Origin: JAXHUK01 sp034189725
Lineage (GTDB): Bacteria; Chloroflexota; Dehalococcoidia; SZUA-161
Direction of reading: 5' to 3'
DNA: 15,483 bases
Assembly (NCBI GenBank): GCA_034189725.1
Contig: JAXHUK010000165.1
Coordinates: forward strand, 1 to 15,483
The notes under the pieces are model-generated. The model was given only the letters and a program-made list of their open reading frames with translations. It did no database searches and was not told the DNA's origin. Both the position numbers and the translations under genes were made by a program. Shown here piece by piece: positions 1 to 6,184 of this stretch. Each line of letters begins with the position of its first letter. Position 1 is the stretch's first letter.

Positions 1-357
1 GACAGGCCGGCCCATGTCAAACGCGAAAAACTCACCCCGGGAGAGGCAGTCAAGGCGATCCTCAAGACAGGGGGTCTGCCAGTCCTCGCTCACCCAGCGG
101 ATATCCCAGACCTGGAATCATTTGTTTCGGAATTGAAACGTGCCGGTATCATGGGTATCGAGATTTATTACCCACATTACAGACAGAACACTATAGCTCG
201 GCTACAAGCAGTTGCCAATAAGTATGATCTTATCGCTACCGGAGGCAGTGATTATCATGGGCCGCATCTCTCCGTTGGCGATGACATTGGCAGCATAGAA
301 ATACCCACGGAGGTTATAGAGCAATTCGTCTCGCTGATTCATGGTCATCGGTGTTAG
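1..357 (+). CDS. PHP-domain metal-dependent phosphoesterase, C-terminal part (5' end outside window)
   Basis: The frame is open from the first base to a TAG at 355-357, giving 118 residues; the start lies upstream of the window. The visible part matches the second half of the PHP fold of the TrpH/YciV type (5'-3' exoribonuclease or nucleoside 3',5'-bisphosphate phosphatase). Metal-ligand motifs are VLAHP (His31 of the visible part), the G-I-E-I-Y-Y stretch near residues 52-57, and GGSDYHG (Asp84 and His86) near the C-terminus. Members of this family hydrolyse phosphodiesters with a cluster of two or three metal ions, and the protein should be cytoplasmic. The exact substrate cannot be read from this fragment. 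A 233-base gap separates it from fabZ, so a shared transcript is uncertain. Family assignment is firm; the precise function is not. Confidence 0.85.
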   Translation, partial: DRPAHVKREKLTPGEAVKAILKTGGLPVLAHPADIPDLESFVSELKRAGIMGIEIYYPHYRQNTIARLQAVANKYDLIATGGSDYHGPHLSVGDDIGSIEIPTEVIEQFVSLIHGHRC

Positions 358-590
358 AAAATCCCTGCGCTCAAAGAAGAATATGTGAGGAAGGCTTTCA
401 CCCCGAAATCTTGACCGTTAGTTAAAAAAGGTAGAGTATATGAATAACTGTAGCTCCTTCATTGATAATGTGCCGCAAACCATGAATACATCAGAGGTTT
501 CGTAAAGAGGCGAGAAACCAACGAGGCATTGGTTATTCTGAACAACTACCATAACATGTTTATATACTTCATAAAAAGGATGGTGGTGCC
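358..590. other. Intergenic region upstream of fabZ
   Basis: This AT-rich gap holds no convincing gene. A TTGACC at 411-416 is followed by TAGAGT (432-437, 15-base spacer), and a weaker TTGGTT/TAACAT pair lies at 529-534 and 552-557; either could be a fabZ promoter but neither is strong. Two short inverted repeats are present: GGTTTC/GAAACC (496-501, 514-519) and ACCAA/TTGGT (517-521, 529-533). The fabZ ribosome binding site is probably AAAAGGA at about 574-580. Confidence 0.35.
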
Positions 591-1040
591 ATGGTGCTCG
601 ATTCAAAAGAAATCCAACAAATTATCCCCCACCGCTGGCCCTTTCTCCTCGTAGACAGAATCATCGATCTGCAACCAGGGAAAGGGGCAGTGGGAATCAA
701 GAACATCTCGTATGGAGAGATCTTCTTCCAGGGTCATTTCCCGGACTATCCTATTTTCCCAGGGGTGCTTATCATTGAAGCCCTGGCTCAAGTCGGTGCG
801 GTGGCAGTTCTGAGCATGCCCGAGCATAAGGGCAAGATCGTTCTCTTCGCTGGAGTCGATGGCTTTCGCTTCCGAGAACCCGTATATCCCGGAGACAATC
901 TGCGTTTAGAGGTAGAACTTACCAAAATGCGCGGCTCCATAGGCAAGGGTACGGGGAAGGCTACTGTCGAAGGAAAAACAGCCGCTGAAGGCGAATTGAC
1001 GTTCGCTATAGCCAAGTCCAACCAAAATCCCAGCGAGTGA
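591..1040 (+). CDS. fabZ: 3-hydroxyacyl-[acyl-carrier-protein] dehydratase FabZ
   Basis: FabZ removes water from (3R)-hydroxyacyl-ACP to give trans-2-enoyl-ACP in the type II fatty-acid elongation cycle in the cytoplasm. The 149-residue product has the family's usual length and the single hot-dog fold. The N-terminal IIPHRWPFLLVDRI segment (11-24) is typical. The active-site motif GHFPDYPIFPGVL is at 48-60, with catalytic His49, and Glu63 sits in the following IIEALAQ helix. ATG 591 fits the family's N-terminus and has an AAAAGGA 10 bases upstream. The stop overlaps the GTG of the next gene (GTGA at 1037-1040), which suggests translational coupling. A second fatty-acid gene, fabH, lies at 13135-14109 on the other strand, so the pathway is not gathered in one cluster here. 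FabA is unlikely because of the length and the FabZ-type N-terminus. Confidence 0.95.
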   Translation: MVLDSKEIQQIIPHRWPFLLVDRIIDLQPGKGAVGIKNISYGEIFFQGHFPDYPIFPGVLIIEALAQVGAVAVLSMPEHKGKIVLFAGVDGFRFREPVYPGDNLRLEVELTKMRGSIGKGTGKATVEGKTAAEGELTFAIAKSNQNPSE

Positions 1041-1537
1041 TACGAATGAAATGTGCTATCCACCCCGGGACCGAAACAGACCTCAAGTGTGGAAAATGTG
1101 AGCAGCCTATCTGTCCCAAGTGCCTGGTACAAACACCGGTAGGCGCTCGCTGCCCTACATGTGCCGCTGTGAAACGGCTACCGACCTTTGATGTCCCGGC
1201 AAAATTATACGCAAGGGCTATCGTTGTCGGCGTGCTCACTGCATCGGTACTGGGGGCTATCTGGCCGTTTATACCGCTTGGGGGCTTTTTGGTGATACTT
1301 ATCGGTGCTGGCATTGGCTACGTTATTGGTGAAATAATAAGCCGCGCCGTCAATCGCAAGTGCAGCCCTGGTCTCCAGGTGATTGCTGGTGTAAGCGTGG
1401 GCATAAGCTACCTGATACGGGGCCTTATTATTATGCCAAGCTTTGGCTTTTTGGTAGCTTCCCTTCTCAACATATCTGGTCTGCTTGCGCTTGTCATCGG
1501 TGTAACCATTGCCGTAGGCCGACTGCGATTCAATTGA
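1037..1537 (+). CDS. B-box-type zinc-finger membrane protein, function unknown
   Basis: The 166-residue product has a cysteine-rich N-terminus: Cys6, His9, Cys18, Cys21, Cys26, Cys29, Cys39 and Cys42, the spacing of a bacterial B-box-like zinc finger that can hold two zinc ions. A short linker leads to about four hydrophobic segments (roughly 60-79, 82-104, 112-133, 137-161), so the finger should face the cytoplasm or the membrane surface. The GTG start overlaps the fabZ stop; ATG 1046 is an equally possible start and keeps all the zinc ligands. No function is established for this architecture; a protein-interaction or membrane-tethering role is inference only. The gene's TGA falls inside the -35 region of the next operon's promoter. 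Confidence 0.75.
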   Translation: MIRMKCAIHPGTETDLKCGKCEQPICPKCLVQTPVGARCPTCAAVKRLPTFDVPAKLYARAIVVGVLTASVLGAIWPFIPLGGFLVILIGAGIGYVIGEIISRAVNRKCSPGLQVIAGVSVGISYLIRGLIIMPSFGFLVASLLNISGLLALVIGVTIAVGRLRFN

Positions 1538-1562
1538 CATATCAATGTCATTGTGCTATTCT
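1534..1562 (+). promoter_or_regulatory. Sigma-70-type promoter for the yacL-ispD-ispF unit
   Basis: TTGACA (1534-1539) is followed after exactly 17 bases by TATTCT (1557-1562), a perfect -35 and a 4/6 -10 match, with a start expected near 1569. It overlaps the stop codon of the zinc-finger gene. A palindrome, TGACAT-atca-ATGTCA (1535-1550), covers the -35 element and could be an operator. Confidence 0.65.
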
Positions 1563-1586
1563 CTCGTAGGAGTGGTACAAATCCAC

Positions 1587-1617
1587 ACAAACTTTCTTCT
1601 TTCTTTAGGGAGTTTGT
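1587..1617 (+). other. Stem-loop in the yacL leader
   Basis: ACAAACT (1587-1593) and AGTTTGT (1611-1617) form a perfect 7-bp stem with a 17-base pyrimidine-rich loop. T-rich sequence follows (1622-1640) but no continuous U-run. It could be a weak terminator for the fabZ unit or a 5'-leader structure of the transcript starting near 1569. Confidence 0.3.
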
Positions 1618-1673
1618 AATGTTTTCTATTTTTATTATTATTCAATGTTTGAAGGGGAAAGGTAGGTCCCTTC

Positions 1674-2738
1674 ATGCGAACAGCAATCCTCATACGTACT
1701 CTCGTTGCATTAATCCTCGGCATTGGGGGGTGGAGGGTCGGCATCCTAGTCGCTGGAAACAACGATGCTACCAGTGAACTAGCCTGGATTTTGTCTCTTT
1801 CCATCGGCGGTATCGTGGTGGGATTTTTGCTCGCCCCCTATATAGCTGTGCGTCCCTGGAACTGGACAAGGGGATATCTGCGTGTGATTCCTCTCAATAG
1901 TCTGGTTGCAGCAGCCATTGGGTTATCATTCGCCCTGGTCATTACAGCCTTGCTCACCCTGCCCCTGTCTATGCTTCCAGGTCTGTGGGGCCAGATTACC
2001 CCTCTGGCCACTGCTATCCTGCTGACCATCATATTCATACCCATCATGGTATTACAAGGGACTGCTGTACTCCGTTTATTCTCCAGTTCCCCAAATCCAG
2101 CAGTACCGTCAACATTAAGCAGCGAGTTCCTTATCCTGGACACTAACGCAATCATTGATGGCAGAATCGCCGATATAATTCAGACAGGATTCATACATGG
2201 AACCTTACTCGTTCCCAGATTCGTACTTGATGAATTACGCCATATCGCTGACTCTCCCGATTCATTGCGACGCAACCGGGGAAGAAGGGGGCTGGAGATG
2301 TTGGCCCAATTGCAGAAAGGGTCAGATGTTCCGGTTCAGATATCCGACATAGACTTCGACGATCTGGTCGACGTCGACTCAAAGCTGGTAATGCTGGCTA
2401 AAACAATGCGTTGTTCTATTGTGAGCAACGACCTCAACCTTAACCGCGTAGCCGTGCTGCAGGGAATAAAGGTGCTCAACATCAATGAACTGGCAAATGC
2501 CGTTAAGCCTGTAGTGCTTCCCGGCGAGGACCTGGATATACACATCGTTCAGGAAGGGAAAGAAGCGGGGCAAGGCATCGGCTTCCTTGACGATGGCACC
2601 ATGGTCGTCATTGAGGGAGGCCGTCGCTTTCTCAACGCTGATCTCACCATCACTATTACACGGGTGTTGCAGACTGCGGGAGGCCGAATGATATTCGCCC
2701 AACCCAAGGAAACCAGCAATGAACGAAACAGGCACTAG
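1674..2738 (+). CDS. yacL: PIN-TRAM domain membrane protein, YacL family
   Basis: The 354-residue protein has four hydrophobic helices (about 5-28, 37-60, 74-100, 108-134), then a cytoplasmic PIN nuclease domain, then a TRAM RNA-binding domain. PIN acidic residues are visible: Asp156 in FLILDTNAIIDGRI, Glu187 in VLDEL, Asp235 in VDSKL and Asp253 in SNDLNLN. The TRAM part covers about 283-345 and contains the QGIGFLDDGTMVVIEGG stretch. The layout and length match Bacillus subtilis YacL (about 366 residues), a predicted membrane-bound ribonuclease whose target is poorly defined. ATG 1674 was chosen because it precedes the first helix and has a purine-rich GAAGGGGAAAGG upstream (1651-1662). The 3' end overlaps ispD by 20 bases. 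In Firmicutes yacL also sits directly before ispD and ispF, which supports the assignment. Confidence 0.88.
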   Translation: MRTAILIRTLVALILGIGGWRVGILVAGNNDATSELAWILSLSIGGIVVGFLLAPYIAVRPWNWTRGYLRVIPLNSLVAAAIGLSFALVITALLTLPLSMLPGLWGQITPLATAILLTIIFIPIMVLQGTAVLRLFSSSPNPAVPSTLSSEFLILDTNAIIDGRIADIIQTGFIHGTLLVPRFVLDELRHIADSPDSLRRNRGRRGLEMLAQLQKGSDVPVQISDIDFDDLVDVDSKLVMLAKTMRCSIVSNDLNLNRVAVLQGIKVLNINELANAVKPVVLPGEDLDIHIVQEGKEAGQGIGFLDDGTMVVIEGGRRFLNADLTITITRVLQTAGGRMIFAQPKETSNERNRH

Positions 2739-3411
2739 AGCTGGTGCTATCATCGTTGCTGCCGGCAGTAGCACCCGTATGATGGGTGATGACAAAATAT
2801 TCGCTCCGCTGGGGCAAGAATCTTTGCTGGCAAAGGTAGTGAACGTCTTTCAGAACTGCACCTCGATTGACGAAATTGTCATTGTTCTGGCTACAAACAA
2901 CCTGGAGCGAGGACGCAGGTTAGTGCACGAATATAACTGGACCAAGGTCACGGCGGTTTGTGCTGGCGGCGTCAGGCGTCAGGATTCAGTAAGACAGGGA
3001 CTGGGTAATCTCCACAACTGTGATTGGGTGGTGATACATGACGGCGCCCGACCTTGCATTAGTGCAGATATTATCGAACGTGGGCTTACTACTGCCCAGA
3101 GAAGCGGCGCTGCAATAGCCGCTGTCCCGGTGAAAGATACGATCAAGATTGTCTCTCCTCTCCATGTCATCGAACAGACGCCGCTACGCGAACGTATGTG
3201 GCTAGCACAAACACCGCAGGTTTTCCGCTATGACCTGATTGTAGAAGCGTATAACCAGATAGATGCCGATGTTACCGACGACGCTTCCCTTGTGGAACGA
3301 TTAGGGTATAGTGTCGATGTCTACATGGGATCTTATCAGAACATCAAAGTAACCACCCCTGAGGACCTGGCTATCGCTGAAATCTTTGTGAGCAATAGAG
3401 AAAAGGCGTAA
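2719..3411 (+). CDS. ispD: 2-C-methyl-D-erythritol 4-phosphate cytidylyltransferase
   Basis: IspD joins CTP and MEP to make CDP-methylerythritol, the third step of the MEP isoprenoid pathway, in the cytoplasm. The 230-residue length is normal. The nucleotide-binding loop AAGSSTRM (14-21) includes catalytic Arg20, with Lys26 in the DDKIF motif. Further family motifs are VIHDGARP (105-112), VPVKDTIK (137-144), Arg157, the QTPQVF turn (165-170), TDDASLVE (186-193) and Lys210 in NIKVTTPEDL. ATG 2719 overlaps the end of yacL and has AAGGA at 2706-2710, a good spacing. The 10-base gap to ispF indicates one transcript; the two enzymes are fused in some bacteria. No key residue appears to be missing. 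Confidence 0.96.
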   Translation: MNETGTRAGAIIVAAGSSTRMMGDDKIFAPLGQESLLAKVVNVFQNCTSIDEIVIVLATNNLERGRRLVHEYNWTKVTAVCAGGVRRQDSVRQGLGNLHNCDWVVIHDGARPCISADIIERGLTTAQRSGAAIAAVPVKDTIKIVSPLHVIEQTPLRERMWLAQTPQVFRYDLIVEAYNQIDADVTDDASLVERLGYSVDVYMGSYQNIKVTTPEDLAIAEIFVSNREKA

Positions 3412-3421
3412 TCCACTTCAA

Positions 3422-3937
3422 ATGAGTATGCGTATCGGTATCGGCTTCGATGCCCACAGGCTAATCACAGGACGCCTCTTAGTTCTCGGAGGAGTAGAGA
3501 TACCTTTCGAACAGGGGCTTCAAGGCTGGAGCGATGCTGATGTCGTGATACACGCCATAATTGATGCCCTGCTCGGTGCCGCCGCCCTGGGAGATATCGG
3601 AAGCCACTTTCCTCCCCGCGATAGTAAATACAAAGATATCTCCAGCGTCGTTCTCCTCAGACATACCTCTGATTTACTTAGAGAACAGGGCTGGCGCATT
3701 GGCAATATCGATGCTACAATTATAGCTGAGCGCCCGTACTTACATCCCTTTGTTGACCAGATGAGGCATAACATAAGCCAGGCCTTATCCATCGACAAAA
3801 GCCAGGTAGGAATGAAAGCTACTACTACCGAAGGCATGGGATTCACCGGAAGAGCCGAGGGTATCGCTGCGTGCGCCACAGCTTTGCTGGAAGGCGAGCA
3901 TCATCCCGAAGTGGACACAGACATCCAGACAGGGTGA
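3422..3937 (+). CDS. ispF: 2-C-methyl-D-erythritol 2,4-cyclodiphosphate synthase
   Basis: IspF closes CDP-ME 2-phosphate to ME-2,4-cyclodiphosphate with release of CMP in the MEP pathway. The metal-site residues are present: Asp10 and His12 in GIGFDAHR, and His44 in VVIHAIIDALLG. LGDIGSHFPP (56-65) and the KATTTEGMGFTGRAEGIA signature (132-149) are also intact. At the usual GHSDADV loop the histidine (His34 in E. coli) is Trp36, giving GWSDADV. The 171-residue product is about a dozen longer than typical because of an acidic C-terminal tail. The start may be ATG 3422 or ATG 3428; the latter gives the common MRIGIGFD beginning, and neither has a clear ribosome binding site, so reinitiation after ispD is possible. 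Confidence 0.95.
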   Translation: MSMRIGIGFDAHRLITGRLLVLGGVEIPFEQGLQGWSDADVVIHAIIDALLGAAALGDIGSHFPPRDSKYKDISSVVLLRHTSDLLREQGWRIGNIDATIIAERPYLHPFVDQMRHNISQALSIDKSQVGMKATTTEGMGFTGRAEGIAACATALLEGEHHPEVDTDIQTG

Positions 3938-4031
3938 ACGATTGAAAGGGCTTAACGTGGTCTCTTTGAGCCCACACCCAACGGTGCTGGCGATAATCAA
4001 TCGGCAGGATAGATTGGCAGGATCATGACAT

Positions 4032-4160
4032 TATGTCATTCTGAGTACTTCGTTCCTCAGCACAGGCTCCACAAAGAATCTGTGCTTATGTGCTTGAATA
4101 GCTTCTTCGGTTGCGGAGTTTACACCAAGCGAAGCCGAGGGGCTCCCTCAGAATGACATA
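4032..4160. repeat. MITE-like palindromic repeat element between ispF and cysS
   Basis: TATGTCATTCTGAG (4032-4045) and CTCAGAATGACATA (4147-4160) form a perfect 14-bp terminal inverted repeat around a 101-base interior. Inside are nested small palindromes, CTGAG/CTCAG (4041-4045, 4056-4060) and CACAG/CTGTG (4061-4065, 4080-4084), plus AAGAATCTGTG and AAGCGAAGCCGAGG. The GTCATTCTGAG...AAGAATCT vocabulary resembles dispersed repeats common in environmental Chloroflexota genomes. There is no transposase, so it would be non-autonomous. It occurs once in this window, so its dispersed nature is inferred from memory. It ends only 13 bases before the chosen cysS start. Confidence 0.7.
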
Positions 4161-4173
4161 CAACTTTTCATCG

Positions 4174-5622
4174 ATGATAAAGATATACAATACCCTTTCA
4201 GGGCAAAAAGAGGACTTTATTCCCCAGGATGATACCGTTAAGATGTACGTCTGCGGGGTCACTCCCTACGCCCCCTGCCACCTCGGCCATGCTATGAGCT
4301 ATATTGTCTTCGACACAATCAGGCGGTATCTCGAATTTCGCGGTTATACCGTGAAGTACGTACAGAACTTCACGGACATTGACGATAAGATTATTGCACA
4401 AGCGAACGAGCAGGGCATCGCATCTCGCGAATTGGCAGACGGATTTATCGACCAGTATTTCACCGATATGGACGCTCTCAATATACGACGAGCCGATGTC
4501 TATCCCAGGGCTACCCAGGAAATACCGAAGATCATCGAGGTCATCGAAGGCCTGATACAAAAAGGGCATGCTTATCATGTCAACGGCGATGTCTACTTTC
4601 GAGTAACGAGCGATTCCGACTACGGCAAGCTCAGTCACCGCACTCTGGAAGGGATGATGGCCGGGGCTCGTATTGAAGTGAGTGATGCAAAGGAGCACCC
4701 ACTTGATTTCACATTGTGGAAGGCAACCAAGCCCGGTGAACCGCAGTGGCAAAGCCCCTGGGGCTTGGGACGGCCAGGCTGGCACATCGAATGCAGTGCT
4801 ATGTCGCTCAAATACCTCGGTGAAACGCTGGACATCCATGGTGGCGGGCAAGACCTCATATTTCCCCATCATGAGAATGAGATAGCACAAACCGAGTGTT
4901 TCACATCAACCAGGCCGTTCGTACGATACTGGTTACACAATGGGCTGATGCAGCTTGGCGAGGACAAGATGAGCAAATCCTCGGGCAAGATCGTAGCGAT
5001 CAAGCAAGTGCTTGAGAACTACAGCGCCGATGCGCTCAGACTCTGGGTTCTCAGTTCCCATTACCGCAGCCCTATCACGTACTCCGAACAGGTTTTCTCA
5101 TCAACGGTAAAGGGCCTGGAAAGACTACGGCGTGCTGCCACCACTGAGAGTGACGAAGCTGCACCCTCTTTCATCAACGCCCAACCCTATCGAGATCAGT
5201 TCATTGAGGCAATGGATGATGATTTTAGTACTCCACAGGCTACAGCGATCCTGTTTGACCTCGCCCGGGAGATAAATCGAGGACACGATGAAAAACTCGG
5301 GGTTAGCGAAGCTCAGAGAACACTCCTGGAGCTCACAAGAGTACTGGGTTTGACCCTGAGGGAAGCAGCAACACCACAACTGTTATCACAACCTTTCTTA
5401 AAGCTTATAACGAAATACGGCCTTGATGCAACGGAATGTTCAGCGGAAGAGGAAGAACATCGCAGTATTGCCTGTATCGAGCTATTGATCGACAAGCGAG
5501 TCAATTTGCGGAATGCGAAGAACTGGCAACTCGCCGATGACATCAGAAACGACCTGAAAGAACTCGGAATTCTGCTTGAGGATGCCAGCACCGGAACTAC
5601 ATGGAAATATCAAACGTCTTAA
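4174..5622 (+). CDS. cysS: Cysteinyl-tRNA synthetase
   Basis: CysS attaches cysteine to tRNA-Cys using ATP. The class I catalytic motifs are HLGH (36-39) and KMSKS (265-269). Zinc and cysteine recognition residues are Cys27 in MYVCGVTPY, Cys207 in GWHIECSAMS, and His232 and Glu236 in FPHHENE. The 482-residue length is normal. The frame is open further upstream, but ATG 4174 gives the family's standard beginning MIKIYNTLSG; longer starts would run back into the palindromic repeat. There is no recognisable Shine-Dalgarno before 4174, which is odd and may reflect insertion of the repeat or a leaderless/weakly initiated message. Its position after ispD-ispF matches gene order in Firmicutes and, in another form, Actinobacteria. 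Confidence 0.95.
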   Translation: MIKIYNTLSGQKEDFIPQDDTVKMYVCGVTPYAPCHLGHAMSYIVFDTIRRYLEFRGYTVKYVQNFTDIDDKIIAQANEQGIASRELADGFIDQYFTDMDALNIRRADVYPRATQEIPKIIEVIEGLIQKGHAYHVNGDVYFRVTSDSDYGKLSHRTLEGMMAGARIEVSDAKEHPLDFTLWKATKPGEPQWQSPWGLGRPGWHIECSAMSLKYLGETLDIHGGGQDLIFPHHENEIAQTECFTSTRPFVRYWLHNGLMQLGEDKMSKSSGKIVAIKQVLENYSADALRLWVLSSHYRSPITYSEQVFSSTVKGLERLRRAATTESDEAAPSFINAQPYRDQFIEAMDDDFSTPQATAILFDLAREINRGHDEKLGVSEAQRTLLELTRVLGLTLREAATPQLLSQPFLKLITKYGLDATECSAEEEEHRSIACIELLIDKRVNLRNAKNWQLADDIRNDLKELGILLEDASTGTTWKYQTS

Positions 5623-5781
5623 AAATAGAGGCAAACTTATTTATACTTCGCAGTACACATTGAGATCGCACCCTAACTATGCTACCAGGCGAAGACAATT
5701 GTACAGGTATGTTGCGTACCGGTATTCATTAAAATACATGATATTATATGCAAATTGTTGCATACCGTAGTATCAAGGGAC

Positions 5782-5810
5782 TTGACAAACTTATGAGAAA
5801 GTGGTAGAAC
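5782..5810 (+). promoter_or_regulatory. Distal promoter P1 of the surface-protein gene
   Basis: A perfect TTGACA (5782-5787) and TAGAAC (5805-5810) are separated by 17 bases. A transcript starting near 5817 would have a leader of about 370 bases before the 6185 start, or could encode a small RNA. Confidence 0.55.
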
Positions 5811-6026
5811 TTAAGCAGTCCGTAAAATGCCAATGGACTTTCCGGTCTTTTAAATGTAATATATTGGAATTTTTAGTCCGTAGTCCATACATATAGGAAG
5901 TGCGTATAGTAATATAAGTAATAAAAATGTGTGAACGTACAGCAAACGTCATGTATGCTTCATTTTATCCTAGAAAGCAGTACTTTTGTAACAGGTTATT
6001 GTAGTCCATTTTCCCTTACAAAAGGC

Positions 6027-6056
6027 TTGACAATAGGGATAAAAGGCGTTTACAAT
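6027..6056 (+). promoter_or_regulatory. Proximal promoter P2 of the surface-protein gene
   Basis: A perfect TTGACA (6027-6032) and TACAAT (6051-6056, 5/6) are separated by 18 bases. The expected start is near 6063, leaving a leader of about 120 bases before ATG 6185. This is the best promoter match in the window by consensus and fits a highly expressed surface protein. Confidence 0.7.
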
Positions 6057-6184
6057 GAATCGAAATATCTAGTTTGGGAAAATATAGGTTCCAAGGGGGT
6101 GATTGCATGGAATGAAAATCACAACTAAAGTAGGAAGTGGTACCTAGGGCAATGTATTAATTCGCCCACGAAAGGAGAGAATAG

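Larger units (their letters stand above)
5623..6184 (+). promoter_or_regulatory. Long AT-rich control region upstream of the surface-protein gene
   Basis: This 562-base stretch has no credible gene; its open frames are short, lack ribosome binding sites and overlap promoters. It holds two strong promoter matches (5782-5810 and 6027-6056), a near-identical 12-mer at 5710-5721 and 5756-5767 (TGTTGCGTACCG, TGTTGCATACCG), and a perfect 7-bp hairpin TATGCAA-attg-TTGCATA at 5747-5764. The base composition is visibly more AT-rich than the flanking genes. A small RNA from the upstream promoter cannot be excluded, but no terminator was seen before the second promoter. Confidence 0.55.

Noticed and set aside
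788..1314. Minus-strand open frames opposite fabZ and the zinc-finger gene
   Set aside because: They are shadows of well-supported plus-strand genes and have no recognisable features.
3948..3973. GGGCT/AGCCC inverted repeat after ispF as a terminator
   Set aside because: Only five pairs with a 16-base loop and no U-run; too weak to call.
4198..4890. A 230-codon open frame on the minus strand inside cysS
   Set aside because: cysS on the plus strand has all its catalytic motifs; the antisense frame shows no domain.
5817..5900. Possible riboswitch or structured small RNA after promoter P1
   Set aside because: Only a short AGTCC/GGACT pairing is present; no known riboswitch core and no terminator were found.
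5931..6128. A 65-codon frame upstream of the surface-protein gene
   Set aside because: It has a GTG start with no ribosome binding site, overlaps promoter P2, and its composition fits AT-rich noncoding DNA.
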